DNA of 64,000 bases from Dactylosporangium sp. AC04546 (lineage in GTDB: Bacteria > Actinomycetota > Actinomycetes > Mycobacteriales > Micromonosporaceae). Location: the NCBI RefSeq assembly GCF_022095675.1, contig NZ_JAHYSG010000039.1, forward strand, positions 30,038 through 94,037, read 5' to 3'. The notes beneath the pieces are model-generated. The model saw nothing but the letters and a program-made list of their open reading frames with translations, was not told where the DNA came from and ran no database searches. Below are positions 51,074 through 58,754 of this stretch, piece by piece. A program made the position numbers and the translations under genes. Position 1 is the first letter of the stretch. Each line of letters starts with the position of its first letter.

Positions 51074-51700
51074 TTAGTCGCCGCTGGCCCAGCTGTACCA
51101 GCCGCTGGTCCAGCTGTACCAGCCGCCGCCGAGGTGTTGGAACCGTAGCGACTCGAACAAAGCCGTCTCGATTTCCGCGGTCGGCCCGCCGGGCAGGTAG
51201 GCGAAGCCGGCGTCACTGAAGGAGGCGTGAGCTTCGTAGAAGACCGCACCACCGGGCACCCAATCGGCGCTTGCGATGCTGTAGAGGCCCAACCGGCGCG
51301 GCACGGTGAAACCTTCCCGCGCGCTGCCCGGTGGTGGAATCGGATGTCCGGCGACGACGGCGGCGAACGCGCCCCGGCTGGCCGCCCACCGCATCTTGAA
51401 CGGCGCACCGGTGCAGAGCAGGACCAAGGTGAGTACGCCGACGACCGGTCCGGCCAGGAACCATCCTCGCCGCCTGCCGGTGGTCCTGGCGACGGAGATG
51501 GTCCAGCCGAGCCAGAAACAGCCAACGAGCACGGACGTGCAGCCGAAGGCCCCCAACAGGTACAAGTCGCCGTCCGGGTAGCTCACGGACCAGAGCACGC
51601 CACCCGCCACCGCAACGACGACCAGGTGGAACGCCCAGATCCACTGCCAGCCAGGTCCAGCCTTCGGCGCAGCGTCATCGCTTGTCGCGGTGTCCGACAT
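51074..51700 (-). CDS. Hypothetical membrane protein with duplicated C-terminal WYSW motif
   Basis: 208 residues with three predicted spans (WIWAFHLVVVAVAGGVLWSV, LLGAFGCTSVLVGCFWLGWTI, WFLAGPVVGVLTLVLLCTG). A C-terminal extracytoplasmic domain of about 100 residues follows, ending GGWYSWTSGWYSWASGD. The last motif comes from a 21-bp tandem duplication. ATG at 51700. Function unknown. Confidence 0.65.
   Translation of the reverse strand: MSDTATSDDAAPKAGPGWQWIWAFHLVVVAVAGGVLWSVSYPDGDLYLLGAFGCTSVLVGCFWLGWTISVARTTGRRRGWFLAGPVVGVLTLVLLCTGAPFKMRWAASRGAFAAVVAGHPIPPPGSAREGFTVPRRLGLYSIASADWVPGGAVFYEAHASFSDAGFAYLPGGPTAEIETALFESLRFQHLGGGWYSWTSGWYSWASGD
51083..51124. repeat. 21-bp tandem duplication
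   Basis: GCTGGCCCAGCTGTACCAGC(C) at 51083-51103 is repeated at 51104-51124 with one change (GGCCC to GGTCC), giving the in-frame WYSW(A/T)SG duplication at the end of the membrane protein. Confidence 0.85.
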
Positions 51701-51863
51701 GGCGACATCATGCCGACCCGATCAGGCTCGGATCGAGCGCCTGCACTGAATCTTCACACACGGGCTCGTCAGCCGCCGCTGTGTGACGATGGCCGGTCAC
51801 TGCGCTGCGGGCTGATCACCAAGACGGCGGTAGATCGACACCGCGATGGCGTAGGTTGCCGCC

Positions 51864-52328
51864 GTGGCCTTGATTGCTCTCACCACCGTGGTCCAGGCTC
51901 CGGCAGAGCAGGTCTTCGACCTCTGCCTGGACGTGGATGCGCACACCGCGTCCATGTCTCGATCCCGCGAGCGTGTCGTGGCGGGTGTCAACTCAGGGCG
52001 GATGTCACTGGGAGACAGCGTTACCTGGGCCGCTCGTCACTTCGGGGTGCAGTGGCACATGACCTCTCGCATCACTGCATACGAACGCCCGCATCGCTTC
52101 GTCGACGAGCAGCTCACCGGCCCGTTCCGGCACTGGCACCACGAACACACCTTCACCTGGGACGAGTCCGCGAAGGCCACGATCATGCGCGATGTCATCG
52201 ACTTCGCCGCCCCGCTCGGCGCGCTTGGCCTGATCGTCGATGGGCTCCTGCTGGAGCGGTACATGCGCCGGTTGATCGAGAGCCGGAACGCCCACCTCGC
52301 TCGTGTCGTTGCCGCCGACGCTCCCTGA
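51864..52328 (+). CDS. SRPBCC family protein
   Basis: A 154-residue START/Bet v1-like ligand-binding fold: ALIALTTVVQAPAEQVFDLCLDVDAH opens the helix-grip fold, then MTSRITAYERPHRFVDEQLTGPFRHWHHEHTF and MRDVIDFAAPLGALGLIVDGLLLERYMRRLIESR form the long C-terminal helix. Members bind hydrophobic ligands; some are cyclases. TAGGTT ends six bases before GTG 51864, suggesting a leaderless message. Confidence 0.87.
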   Translation: MALIALTTVVQAPAEQVFDLCLDVDAHTASMSRSRERVVAGVNSGRMSLGDSVTWAARHFGVQWHMTSRITAYERPHRFVDEQLTGPFRHWHHEHTFTWDESAKATIMRDVIDFAAPLGALGLIVDGLLLERYMRRLIESRNAHLARVVAADAP

Positions 52329-52391
52329 CGTGCCACTGCCGTACCCGGGAAAGCTTTTCACGATGCCGCGGGAGGCCTAGCGTCGGGAACC

Positions 52392-53192
52392 ATGCGATCC
52401 GCAATCTGGCTGCCGCTGTTCGACCAGCTCGCCGACCCCCGCACCGTGGCGCGGCTCGCCGCGGACGCCGAGGAGTACGGCTGGCACGGGTTCTTCGTGT
52501 GGGACCACGTGCGCTGGCGGGCGCCGGTGCGGGCCGTCGCCGACCCCTGGGTCACGCTCAGCGCGGCGGCCATGGTGACCGAGACGCTGCGTCTCGGGCC
52601 GATGATCACGCCGCTCGCGCGGCGGCGGCCGGTGAAGGTGGCGCGGGAGACGGCGAGCCTTGACGTGCTCAGCGGCGGGCGGCTCACGCTCGGCGTGGGC
52701 GTCGGCGACGACCGGTTCGGCGCCGAGTACTCCGCGACGGGGGAGCAGGGCGACGACAAGGCCCGCGCCGCGATGCTCGACGAGGCGCTCGCCATCCTCA
52801 CCGCGGCCTGGACGGGTGAGCCGGTCCACCACCGCGGGGCACACTACACAGTGGACGATGTGACGTTCCTGCCCCGGCCGGTCCAGCGTCCGGGCGTGCC
52901 GGTCTGGGTCGCCGGCTTTCCGGGCCGGCAGCGGCCGATGCGGCGGGCGGCCCGCCACGACGGCTACTTCCCGGTCAACCTCGAGCACCCCGACCAGCTC
53001 GCCGAGGCCGCCGCGACCATCGCCGAGCTGCGCGGCCCGGGCCCGTACGACATCGCCGTCGAGCTGGCCCCGGGCACCGACCCCCGCCCCTACGCGGCGG
53101 CCGGCGCGACCTGGTGGCTCACCGCCTTCGACCCGGCGTCGGTCACCGTCGACGAGGTTCATGGTGTACTGCGGGCCGGCCCGCTCGACTGA
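52392..53192 (+). CDS. LLM-class flavin/F420-dependent oxidoreductase
   Basis: A short luciferase-like protein of 266 residues: SAIWLPLFDQLADPRTVARLAADAEEYGWHGFFVWDHV, GVGVGDDRFGAEY, PVWVAGFPG. It is about 50 residues shorter than the operon enzymes at the window start, by a compact C-terminus. TAGCGT stands eight bases before the ATG (leaderless). Single gene; substrate unknown. Confidence 0.87.
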   Translation: MRSAIWLPLFDQLADPRTVARLAADAEEYGWHGFFVWDHVRWRAPVRAVADPWVTLSAAAMVTETLRLGPMITPLARRRPVKVARETASLDVLSGGRLTLGVGVGDDRFGAEYSATGEQGDDKARAAMLDEALAILTAAWTGEPVHHRGAHYTVDDVTFLPRPVQRPGVPVWVAGFPGRQRPMRRAARHDGYFPVNLEHPDQLAEAAATIAELRGPGPYDIAVELAPGTDPRPYAAAGATWWLTAFDPASVTVDEVHGVLRAGPLD

Positions 53193-53299
53193 CGTCGCGT
53201 CCGGCGTGGCCGAGTGGCTCCAGACCCGGACCCGACCGGATCCGCCTTCGACCGATCGGGCGATCTGGTCCGACTACGGTCGGTTTAGGGTCGATCACC

Positions 53300-54224
53300 A
53301 TGGCGGATCGCGGGCTGCTCGTGCTCGCCATCGGCTGGTCGGTGCGGCGCTGGATCCGCGCGCCTCGGCTCGCGGGGATTCCGGCAGCAATACCTCGGCC
53401 GCCTGCCACACGACGAGCGCCCGTGGCGGTGGTGGAAGCGCGACGAGCGTCCATGGCATTGGTGGAAGCGTGACCCGGACCCACGGCACGCCTGGGATCC
53501 CGGGGACGCGCTGTGGCTGCTGCTGCGTGACACCGCACCGGAGGCGTTCGCCAGCAGAGCCGACGAGGCACCCGAGGCGTGGCGCCGGCTGGACAACGAC
53601 CTCGCGGCGCGGTTCGCCCGCAACTGGGACCGGGTCGCGGACACGCCCGAACCGCCGGCCGCCGCCGGGTGGCTGCGCCGGAGGCTCGGCTCCAGGGTCC
53701 CCGACGACGCCAGGCAGGACATCGCCAACCGGGCCCGGCAGGTCGAGCGCTGGGCGCTGCGCTCGCTGCTGCTCACCGAGCGCACCCGCCAGCTGCACCA
53801 CTATCCGCTGCCGCGGCTCACCACGCTGTACCTGCAGTGCGCCCGCATGCCGGGCGCGCTGACCGCCGACCGGCCCGCCGCCCCGGCGCACCGGTCCCGG
53901 TTCGGCCCGCCGGAGCGCTCGGAGCCGGACCCGGCCGACCTGAGCGAGTTCGCGCTGTCGATGCAGCAGGCCGGCATGTCCTGGGAGGACGCCGCGCTGC
54001 TCGACCAGTGGCTCGTCTACCAGCGGCCGGCCTCGGCCGCCGACGTGCTCGCCGTCCTCAACACCCTGAAGGTCGACGCCACGATGACCCGCGACGAGAT
54101 CAAGGCGATGACCGAGCACATCATCGACGGGCTCGCACGGTCCGACCGCCGCGAGCCGCGCGGCCTGGAAGCGGCCTGGCAGCGGCCTAGAACGGGTATC
54201 GCGCCGCGTCGCCGCGGACCGTGA
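53300..54224 (+). pseudogene. Hypothetical protein gene with a +1 frame change at GATTC
   Basis: ATG 53300, preceded by TAGGGT eight bases away, opens MADRGLLVLAIGWSVRRWIRAPRLAG. At 53377-53381 (GATTC) the coding signal moves one frame on, continuing FRQQYLGRLPHDERPWRWW, then DPGDALWLLLRDTAPEAF, RQDIANRARQVERWALRSLL and a helical C-terminus with DEIKAMTEHIIDGLAR, to TGA 54224. About 307 residues in all, with an N-terminal hydrophobic stretch. Codon bias is strong after the shift. It could be broken, mis-sequenced, or start later (ATG 53847 opens only the last third). It overlaps the aldehyde dehydrogenase gene end by 38 bases. Family not recognised. Confidence 0.55.
53411..53470 (+). repeat. 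30-bp in-frame tandem duplication
   Basis: Two adjacent 30-base units beginning CGACGAGCG(C/T)CC(G/A)TGGC and ending GGTGGAAGCG. They differ at a few bases and encode DERPWRWWKR then DERPWHWWKR in the frame used after the GATTC shift. Confidence 0.85.
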
Positions 54225-55647
54225 CCCAGCGGGTCTCCGTGAAGGCCTCGATGTTGGCGGCCGCGCCGCCGAAGCGGGCGCCCGTGCCGGACGCGGCCAC
54301 GCCGCCGAACGGGGCGTTGGCCTCGTCGTTCACCGTCTGGTCGTTGATGTGGACGATGCCCGTCGGGAGGCGGTCGGCCAACGCGAGGCCCCGCATCACG
54401 TCCCGGGTGACGATGCCCAGCGACAGGCCGTACTCGCTCGCGGCGGCCAGCTCAGCCGCCTCCTCGGCGTCGGTGAAGCGGGCCACCGGGGCGACCGGGC
54501 CGAAGATCTCCTGGGCGAACGCCGGGGTGTCCAGGCCGGCGTCGGCGATCACCGTTGCCGGGTAGAAGAGGCGGTCGTAGGAGCCGCCGGCGGCCAGCCG
54601 GGCGCCCGACGCCGTGCTCGCGGTGACCAGGTCGTGGATCTTGTCGCGCTGGCCCTCGTCGATGACCGGGCCGAGCGCGACCTGGGCCCGGGCCGGGTCG
54701 CCGACCGGCAGGTGCGACGCCCTGGCGGCCAGGCGTTCGACGAAATCATCGTAGAGCCGCTCGTGGACCAGGTGGCGGCCGGTGGTCATGCAGATCTGGC
54801 CCTGGTGGAAGAAGCTGCCCCACGCGGCCAGGCCGACGGCCGCGTCGAGGTCGGCGTCGTCGAGGACGATCAGGGCCGAGTTGCCGCCCAGTTCGAGGTG
54901 GGCCCGCTTGAGGTGGCGGCCGGCCAGCTCGCCGACGCGGCGGCCGGCGGCGGTCGAGCCGGTGAACGAGATGACCCGGACCAGGGGGTGGGTGACGATC
55001 GCCTCGCCGACGTCGGCGCCGCCGGGGAGGACCTGCAGCACGCCCGGGGGCAGGCCGGCCTCCTCGAAGACGCGGGCGATGGTGACGCCGCCGGTGACCG
55101 CGGTGCGCGGGTCGGGCTTGAGGATGACGGCGTTGCCGAGGGCCAGGGCCGGCGCGACCGAGCGGATGCCGAGGATGATCGGCACGTTGAACGGCGCGAT
55201 GACGCCCACGACGCCGGCCGGGCCGCGGCGTGCCATCGACAGCCGCGGCTGCTCGCTCGGCAGCAGCTCGCCGTACGGGCGGCTCGGCAGGCCGGCCGCC
55301 TCATAGCACTCCTGTTCCGCGGTGTGTACCGCGAAGCCGGCCATCCCGGGGATCGCGCCCACCTCGCGGATGTTCCACCAGGCGATCTCGTCGGCATGGG
55401 CGGCGAACAGCGCCCCGGCGCGGCGCAGGACCGCGGCCCGCTCGGGGTGCGGCGTCGCCGCCCACGCGCGCTGCGCGGTGGCGGCCGACGCCGCCGCCCG
55501 GGCGACGTCGTCGGCGGAGGCGAGCCCGGCGGTGCCGAGCGACTCGCCGGTCGCCGGCTCGACCACCGTGCGCGTGCCGCCGGTGCCGTCGACCCAGGCC
55601 CCGCCGACGAAGATCTTGCGCTCCCATTGTGCCGCGTCCAGGAACAT
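54187..55647 (-). CDS. Aldehyde dehydrogenase (benzaldehyde/vanillin dehydrogenase-like)
   Basis: A 486-residue NAD(P)-dependent ALDH with all catalytic elements: Asn in IAPFNVPI (154), Lys in VILKPD (177), SFTGSTAAGRR, general base Glu252 in LELGGNS, nucleophile Cys286 in GQICMTTGR, and EIFGPVAPV. Its ends (RKIFVGGAWV, TRWVTVRGDAARYPF) resemble aromatic aldehyde dehydrogenases. It would oxidise an aldehyde to the acid in the cytoplasm. Transcribed from a promoter that overlaps the iclR 3' end, where a candidate IclR operator sits. Confidence 0.92.
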   Translation of the reverse strand: MFLDAAQWERKIFVGGAWVDGTGGTRTVVEPATGESLGTAGLASADDVARAAASAATAQRAWAATPHPERAAVLRRAGALFAAHADEIAWWNIREVGAIPGMAGFAVHTAEQECYEAAGLPSRPYGELLPSEQPRLSMARRGPAGVVGVIAPFNVPIILGIRSVAPALALGNAVILKPDPRTAVTGGVTIARVFEEAGLPPGVLQVLPGGADVGEAIVTHPLVRVISFTGSTAAGRRVGELAGRHLKRAHLELGGNSALIVLDDADLDAAVGLAAWGSFFHQGQICMTTGRHLVHERLYDDFVERLAARASHLPVGDPARAQVALGPVIDEGQRDKIHDLVTASTASGARLAAGGSYDRLFYPATVIADAGLDTPAFAQEIFGPVAPVARFTDAEEAAELAAASEYGLSLGIVTRDVMRGLALADRLPTGIVHINDQTVNDEANAPFGGVAASGTGARFGGAAANIEAFTETRWVTVRGDAARYPF

Positions 55648-55688
55648 GCCGCCGAGGTTAGGACCGCGATGTCCGCACTATCAACACA

Positions 55689-55709
55689 GTGTTTCAACTA
55701 TTCGAACAC
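55689..55709. promoter_or_regulatory. Candidate IclR operator before the aldehyde dehydrogenase gene
   Basis: GTGTTTCAACTATTCGAACA(C) has complementary GTGTT/AACAC ends and shares GTTTCAA..TATTCGAA with the site at 56539. It starts 42 bases upstream of the aldehyde dehydrogenase start codon and spans the iclR stop codon. Confidence 0.65.
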
Positions 55710-56519
55710 CGGCCGGTACCCCATCCGGGTCGAGATCTCGGCGGCCGTGCGCCGCAGCGGGCCCTCCAGCTTGGCGACGAGCGAGTCCAGCGACGTGGTC
55801 CAGGTGCTCAGGTGGGCGGCGACGTTGATCGCCGCCACCACGTGCCCGGTCCGGTCGCGCACCGGCGCGGCGATCGAGCGCAGCCCGGGGGCGAGCTCCT
55901 CGTCGCTGACCGCGATGCCGCTCTGGCGCACCCGGGCCAGGGCGGCCATCAGCTGCTCGCGGGCGACGATGGTCTTGGGGCCCCGCCGGGCCAGGTCGGT
56001 GCGGTCCAGCAGGGTGCGCAGCGCCACCGGCTCCCGGTGGGCGAGCAGCACCTTGCCCATCGACGTGCAGTACGCCGGCAGCCGCGACCCGACGTGCAGG
56101 TTGAGGTCGACCGCCACGCCGGCGGTGCGGCGGCTGCGGCAACGCTCGACGTAGACGATGTCGGGCCCGTCGAGCACGGCCATGCTCGCCGCGTAGCCGG
56201 TCTCGTCGGACAGCGCCTGCAGGTGGCGGTGCGCGACCCGGGTCACCTCCATCGACGACAGCGCGGCGAAGCCGAGGTCGATGACCCGCGGGCCGAGCGC
56301 GTACTTACGGGTGTCGGCGTCCTGCTGGACGTAGCCGAGGGACGCCAGGGTCGCGACGTACCGGTACGTCGTGGAGCGGTTGAGGCCGACCGCCCGGGAC
56401 AGGTCGGCGACGCCGAGCAGCGGGCCGGCGCTGGTGAACGCCGACAGGATCGCCAGGCCGCGTTCCAGCGACTGCGACAGCGCCGCCGGTGGGCCGGAGG
56501 GCTCCTCATCAAGGGACAT
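55698..56519 (-). CDS. IclR-family transcriptional regulator
   Basis: 273 residues: N-terminal winged helix (LERGLAILSAFTSAGPLLGVADLSRAVGLNRSTTYRYVATLASLGYVQQD, about 18-75) and C-terminal effector domain (DIVYVERCRSRRTAGVAVDLN, GSRLPAYCTSMGKVLLAH, SDEELAPGLRSIAAPV). IclR proteins commonly control aromatic catabolism. The gene is flanked by near-identical sites at both ends, one facing the aldehyde dehydrogenase gene, the other between iclR and the divergent Liv operon, so it likely controls all three units. Confidence 0.92.
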   Translation of the reverse strand: MSLDEEPSGPPAALSQSLERGLAILSAFTSAGPLLGVADLSRAVGLNRSTTYRYVATLASLGYVQQDADTRKYALGPRVIDLGFAALSSMEVTRVAHRHLQALSDETGYAASMAVLDGPDIVYVERCRSRRTAGVAVDLNLHVGSRLPAYCTSMGKVLLAHREPVALRTLLDRTDLARRGPKTIVAREQLMAALARVRQSGIAVSDEELAPGLRSIAAPVRDRTGHVVAAINVAAHLSTWTTSLDSLVAKLEGPLRRTAAEISTRMGYRPVFE

Positions 56520-56538
56520 GCCCAACCGTAGCAACGGC

Positions 56539-56555
56539 GTTTCAATATTCGAAAC
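56539..56555. promoter_or_regulatory. Candidate IclR operator between iclR and the Liv operon
   Basis: GTTTCAATATTCGAAAC is a near-perfect palindrome (GTTTC-N7-GAAAC), 19 bases upstream of iclR and 69 bases upstream of the binding-protein gene. Confidence 0.7.
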
Positions 56556-56624
56556 ACTTGATTGACCGTGCGGTACGGAGCCTCCTACATTCCAGCGCAC
56601 CCAATCTCTCCTCTGGAGGAAGCA

Positions 56625-57926
56625 ATGGGTGACACCCCGACCATCTCCCGCCGTGCCCTGCTGCGCACCGCCGCGCTCGGCGGCGCCGGTTTCGCCCTGT
56701 CCGCCTGCCACGGCCTGGCGGAGGAGGACTCCACCACCGCCGGCTCGACCCTGAAGATCGGGTTCGTCAGCCCCCGGACCGGCCCGGCCGCCGGCTTCGG
56801 CGAGCCCGACAGCTACGTGCTCTCCCTGGCCCGCAAGGCGCTCGCGGGCGGCCTCACGATCGGCGGCACGAAGTACGCCGTGGAGATCCTCGACCGCGAC
56901 GGGCAGTCCAACCCGCAGCGCGGCGCCCAGGTCGCCAACGACCTGATCAACGGCGACGGCGTCGACCTCATGCTGGCGACGTCCACGCCGGAGACGGTGA
57001 ACCCGGTGTCCGACGCGTGCGAGGCGGCGGGCGTGCCGTGCATCTCCACCGTCGTGCCGTGGGAGGCGTGGTACTTCGGCCGCGGCGCGAAACCGGGCGA
57101 CCAGCAGGCGTACCGGTACACCTACCACTTCTGCTTCGGCGTCGAGCAGTTCCACCAGGCCTACGCCCACCTGTGGCGCCAGATCCCGACCAACAAGAAG
57201 GTCGGCGTGATGTGGCCCAACGACTCCGACGGCAACGCCATCCGCGCCGCGCTCGGCCCGCTGCTGCAGCAGGAGGGCTACACGGTCGTCGACCCGGGCG
57301 CGTACACCAGCGGTACCAACGACTACTCGGCCCAGATCGCGCGGTTCAAGGCCGAGGGGTGCGAGATCTTCAACACCTTCCCGATCCCGCCGGACTTCGC
57401 CACGTTCTGGCGCCAGGCCACCCAGCAGGGGTTCAAGCCGAAGATCGCCCAGATCGCCAAGACCGGCCTGTTCCCGTCGCAGGTCGAGGCGCTCGGCGAC
57501 ATCGGCGTCGGGCTCGCCAGCGCGGCCTACTGGACGCCGACCTACCCCTACACGTCGTCGCTGACGAAGGTGTCGTCGAAGGAGCTGGCCGAGGGGTACC
57601 AGAACGAGTCCGGCAAGCAGTGGAACCAGCAGCTCGGCCCGAGCCTGGCGCTGTTCGACGTGGCCGCCGCCGCGCTGCAGGCGGTGGGCGACCCCCGGGA
57701 CAAGGCCGCGGTCGCCAAGGCGATCGGCACCCTCGAGGTGCAGACCCCGATCGGCCGCCTGCAGTGGGGCAAGGGGCCCAACGGCAACGTCGTCGCCACC
57801 CCGATCCTCGGCGGGCAGTGGGTCGCCTCGAGCGCGGGGAAGTACAAGCTGGACTTCCAGCTCTGCGAGAACTCCTCGGACCCGAACGTCCCCGTCGCCG
57901 CGCAGCTGAAGGCCTACGGCACATGA
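56625..57926 (+). CDS. Branched-chain amino acid-type ABC substrate-binding lipoprotein
   Basis: A 433-residue Leu/Ile/Val-binding family protein. The N-terminus combines twin arginines (SRRALLRTAALGG) with a lipobox FALSAC, suggesting Tat export and lipidation at Cys28. Mature domain: LKIGFVSPRTGPAAGFGEPDSY, EILDRDGQSNPQRGAQVANDLI, KVGVMWPNDSDGNAIRAAL. Liv-type binding proteins often take up aromatic acids, amides or urea rather than amino acids. GGAGGA precedes the ATG by five bases. First gene of the importer operon. Confidence 0.93.
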   Translation: MGDTPTISRRALLRTAALGGAGFALSACHGLAEEDSTTAGSTLKIGFVSPRTGPAAGFGEPDSYVLSLARKALAGGLTIGGTKYAVEILDRDGQSNPQRGAQVANDLINGDGVDLMLATSTPETVNPVSDACEAAGVPCISTVVPWEAWYFGRGAKPGDQQAYRYTYHFCFGVEQFHQAYAHLWRQIPTNKKVGVMWPNDSDGNAIRAALGPLLQQEGYTVVDPGAYTSGTNDYSAQIARFKAEGCEIFNTFPIPPDFATFWRQATQQGFKPKIAQIAKTGLFPSQVEALGDIGVGLASAAYWTPTYPYTSSLTKVSSKELAEGYQNESGKQWNQQLGPSLALFDVAAAALQAVGDPRDKAAVAKAIGTLEVQTPIGRLQWGKGPNGNVVATPILGGQWVASSAGKYKLDFQLCENSSDPNVPVAAQLKAYGT

Positions 57927-58012
57927 GCGGTTCCGCAGCGAAGCGGAGGAGGCCGCTCATCATGGGTTCAGGGTGGAGCTCAGGCGTCCGGAGCGAAGCG
58001 GAGGGCGCATGA
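57923..58012 (+). CDS. Possible 29-residue coupling ORF
   Basis: An ATG overlapping the binding-protein stop (ATGA) opens 29 codons (MSGSAAKRRRPLIMGSGW...) whose TGA overlaps the ATG of the next ATPase gene (ATGA). It spans two copies of the GAGCGAAGCGGAGG repeat. It may only keep ribosomes moving between genes; there is no evidence that the peptide itself matters. Confidence 0.35.
   Translation: MSGSAAKRRRPLIMGSGWSSGVRSEAEGA
57933..58004 (+). repeat. CCGGAGCGAAGCGGAGG intergenic repeat, copies 1 and 2
   Basis: CCGCAGCGAAGCGGAGG at 57933-57949 and CCGGAGCGAAGCGGAGG at 57988-58004. The 3' end of each copy supplies a GGAGG ribosome binding site; copy 2 is five bases before the next ATG. Confidence 0.8.
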
Positions 58013-58728
58013 GCCTTGCGGGTTACGGGCTCACCAAGCGCTTTGGTGACCTGCTGGTGCTCGACCGCGTCGACTTCGAGGTCCACGAGGGCGACGCGGT
58101 CGGCATCGTCGGGCCCAACGGCGCCGGCAAGACCACGCTGCTGAGCATCCTCGCCGGTGCGCTGCGCCCGACCGGCGGGCGGGTCCGCCTCGACGGGCAC
58201 GACGTGACCGCGGTGTCGCCGGCGAACCGGTGCCGCCGCGGGATCGCCCGCGCCATGCAGGTGCCGCGCCCGTTCGGCGGGATGACCGTGCTGGAGAACG
58301 TGTTCGTCGGCGCGAGCAACGGCGCCGGGCTCACCGGCCGGGCCGCCTCCGAGCGCTGCGTCGACGTCCTCGGCACCTGCGGGCTGATCGAGCTGGCCAA
58401 CAGGCGGGCCGACAGCCTCGGCCTGCTGCACCGCAAGCGCCTGGAGCTGGCCCGGGCGCTCGCGACCGGCCCGCGCATCCTGCTGCTCGACGAGATCGGC
58501 GGCGGGCTCACCGACGCCGAGGCCGCCGACCTCGTCGTCACCGTCCGGCAGCTGCGCGAGCAGGGCATCGGCATCGTGTGGATCGAGCACATCGTCCACG
58601 TGCTCGTGCAGGTCGTCGACCGGCTCGTCTGCATGGACGCCGGCCGGATCATCGCCGACGGCGAGCCCCAGTCGGTGCTGGCCGACGCGGTCGTCGTGGA
58701 CGCCTACCTCGGCAAGGCGGCGCCATGA
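58009..58728 (+). CDS. ABC transporter ATP-binding protein (LivG-like)
   Basis: 239 residues: Walker A GPNGAGKTTLL near 38-48, MQVPRPFGGMTVLENVFVG typical of LivG, signature region DSLGLLHRKRLELARAL (LSxGx motif degenerate), Walker B ILLLDEIGGGLTDAEA, switch His in WIEHIVHV. The signature motif lacks the usual GG-Q-Q/K, so its ATPase role may be asymmetric. The ATG follows GGAGG from the repeat. Confidence 0.9.
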   Translation: MSLAGYGLTKRFGDLLVLDRVDFEVHEGDAVGIVGPNGAGKTTLLSILAGALRPTGGRVRLDGHDVTAVSPANRCRRGIARAMQVPRPFGGMTVLENVFVGASNGAGLTGRAASERCVDVLGTCGLIELANRRADSLGLLHRKRLELARALATGPRILLLDEIGGGLTDAEAADLVVTVRQLREQGIGIVWIEHIVHVLVQVVDRLVCMDAGRIIADGEPQSVLADAVVVDAYLGKAAP

Positions 58729-58733
58729 CCGGT

Positions 58734-58750
58734 CCGGAGCGAAGCGGAGG
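58734..58750 (+). repeat. CCGGAGCGAAGCGGAGG repeat, copy 3
   Basis: Identical to copy 2, again placing GGAGG four bases before an ATG (58755), between livG-like and livF-like genes. Confidence 0.8.
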
Positions 58751-58754
58751 CCGC

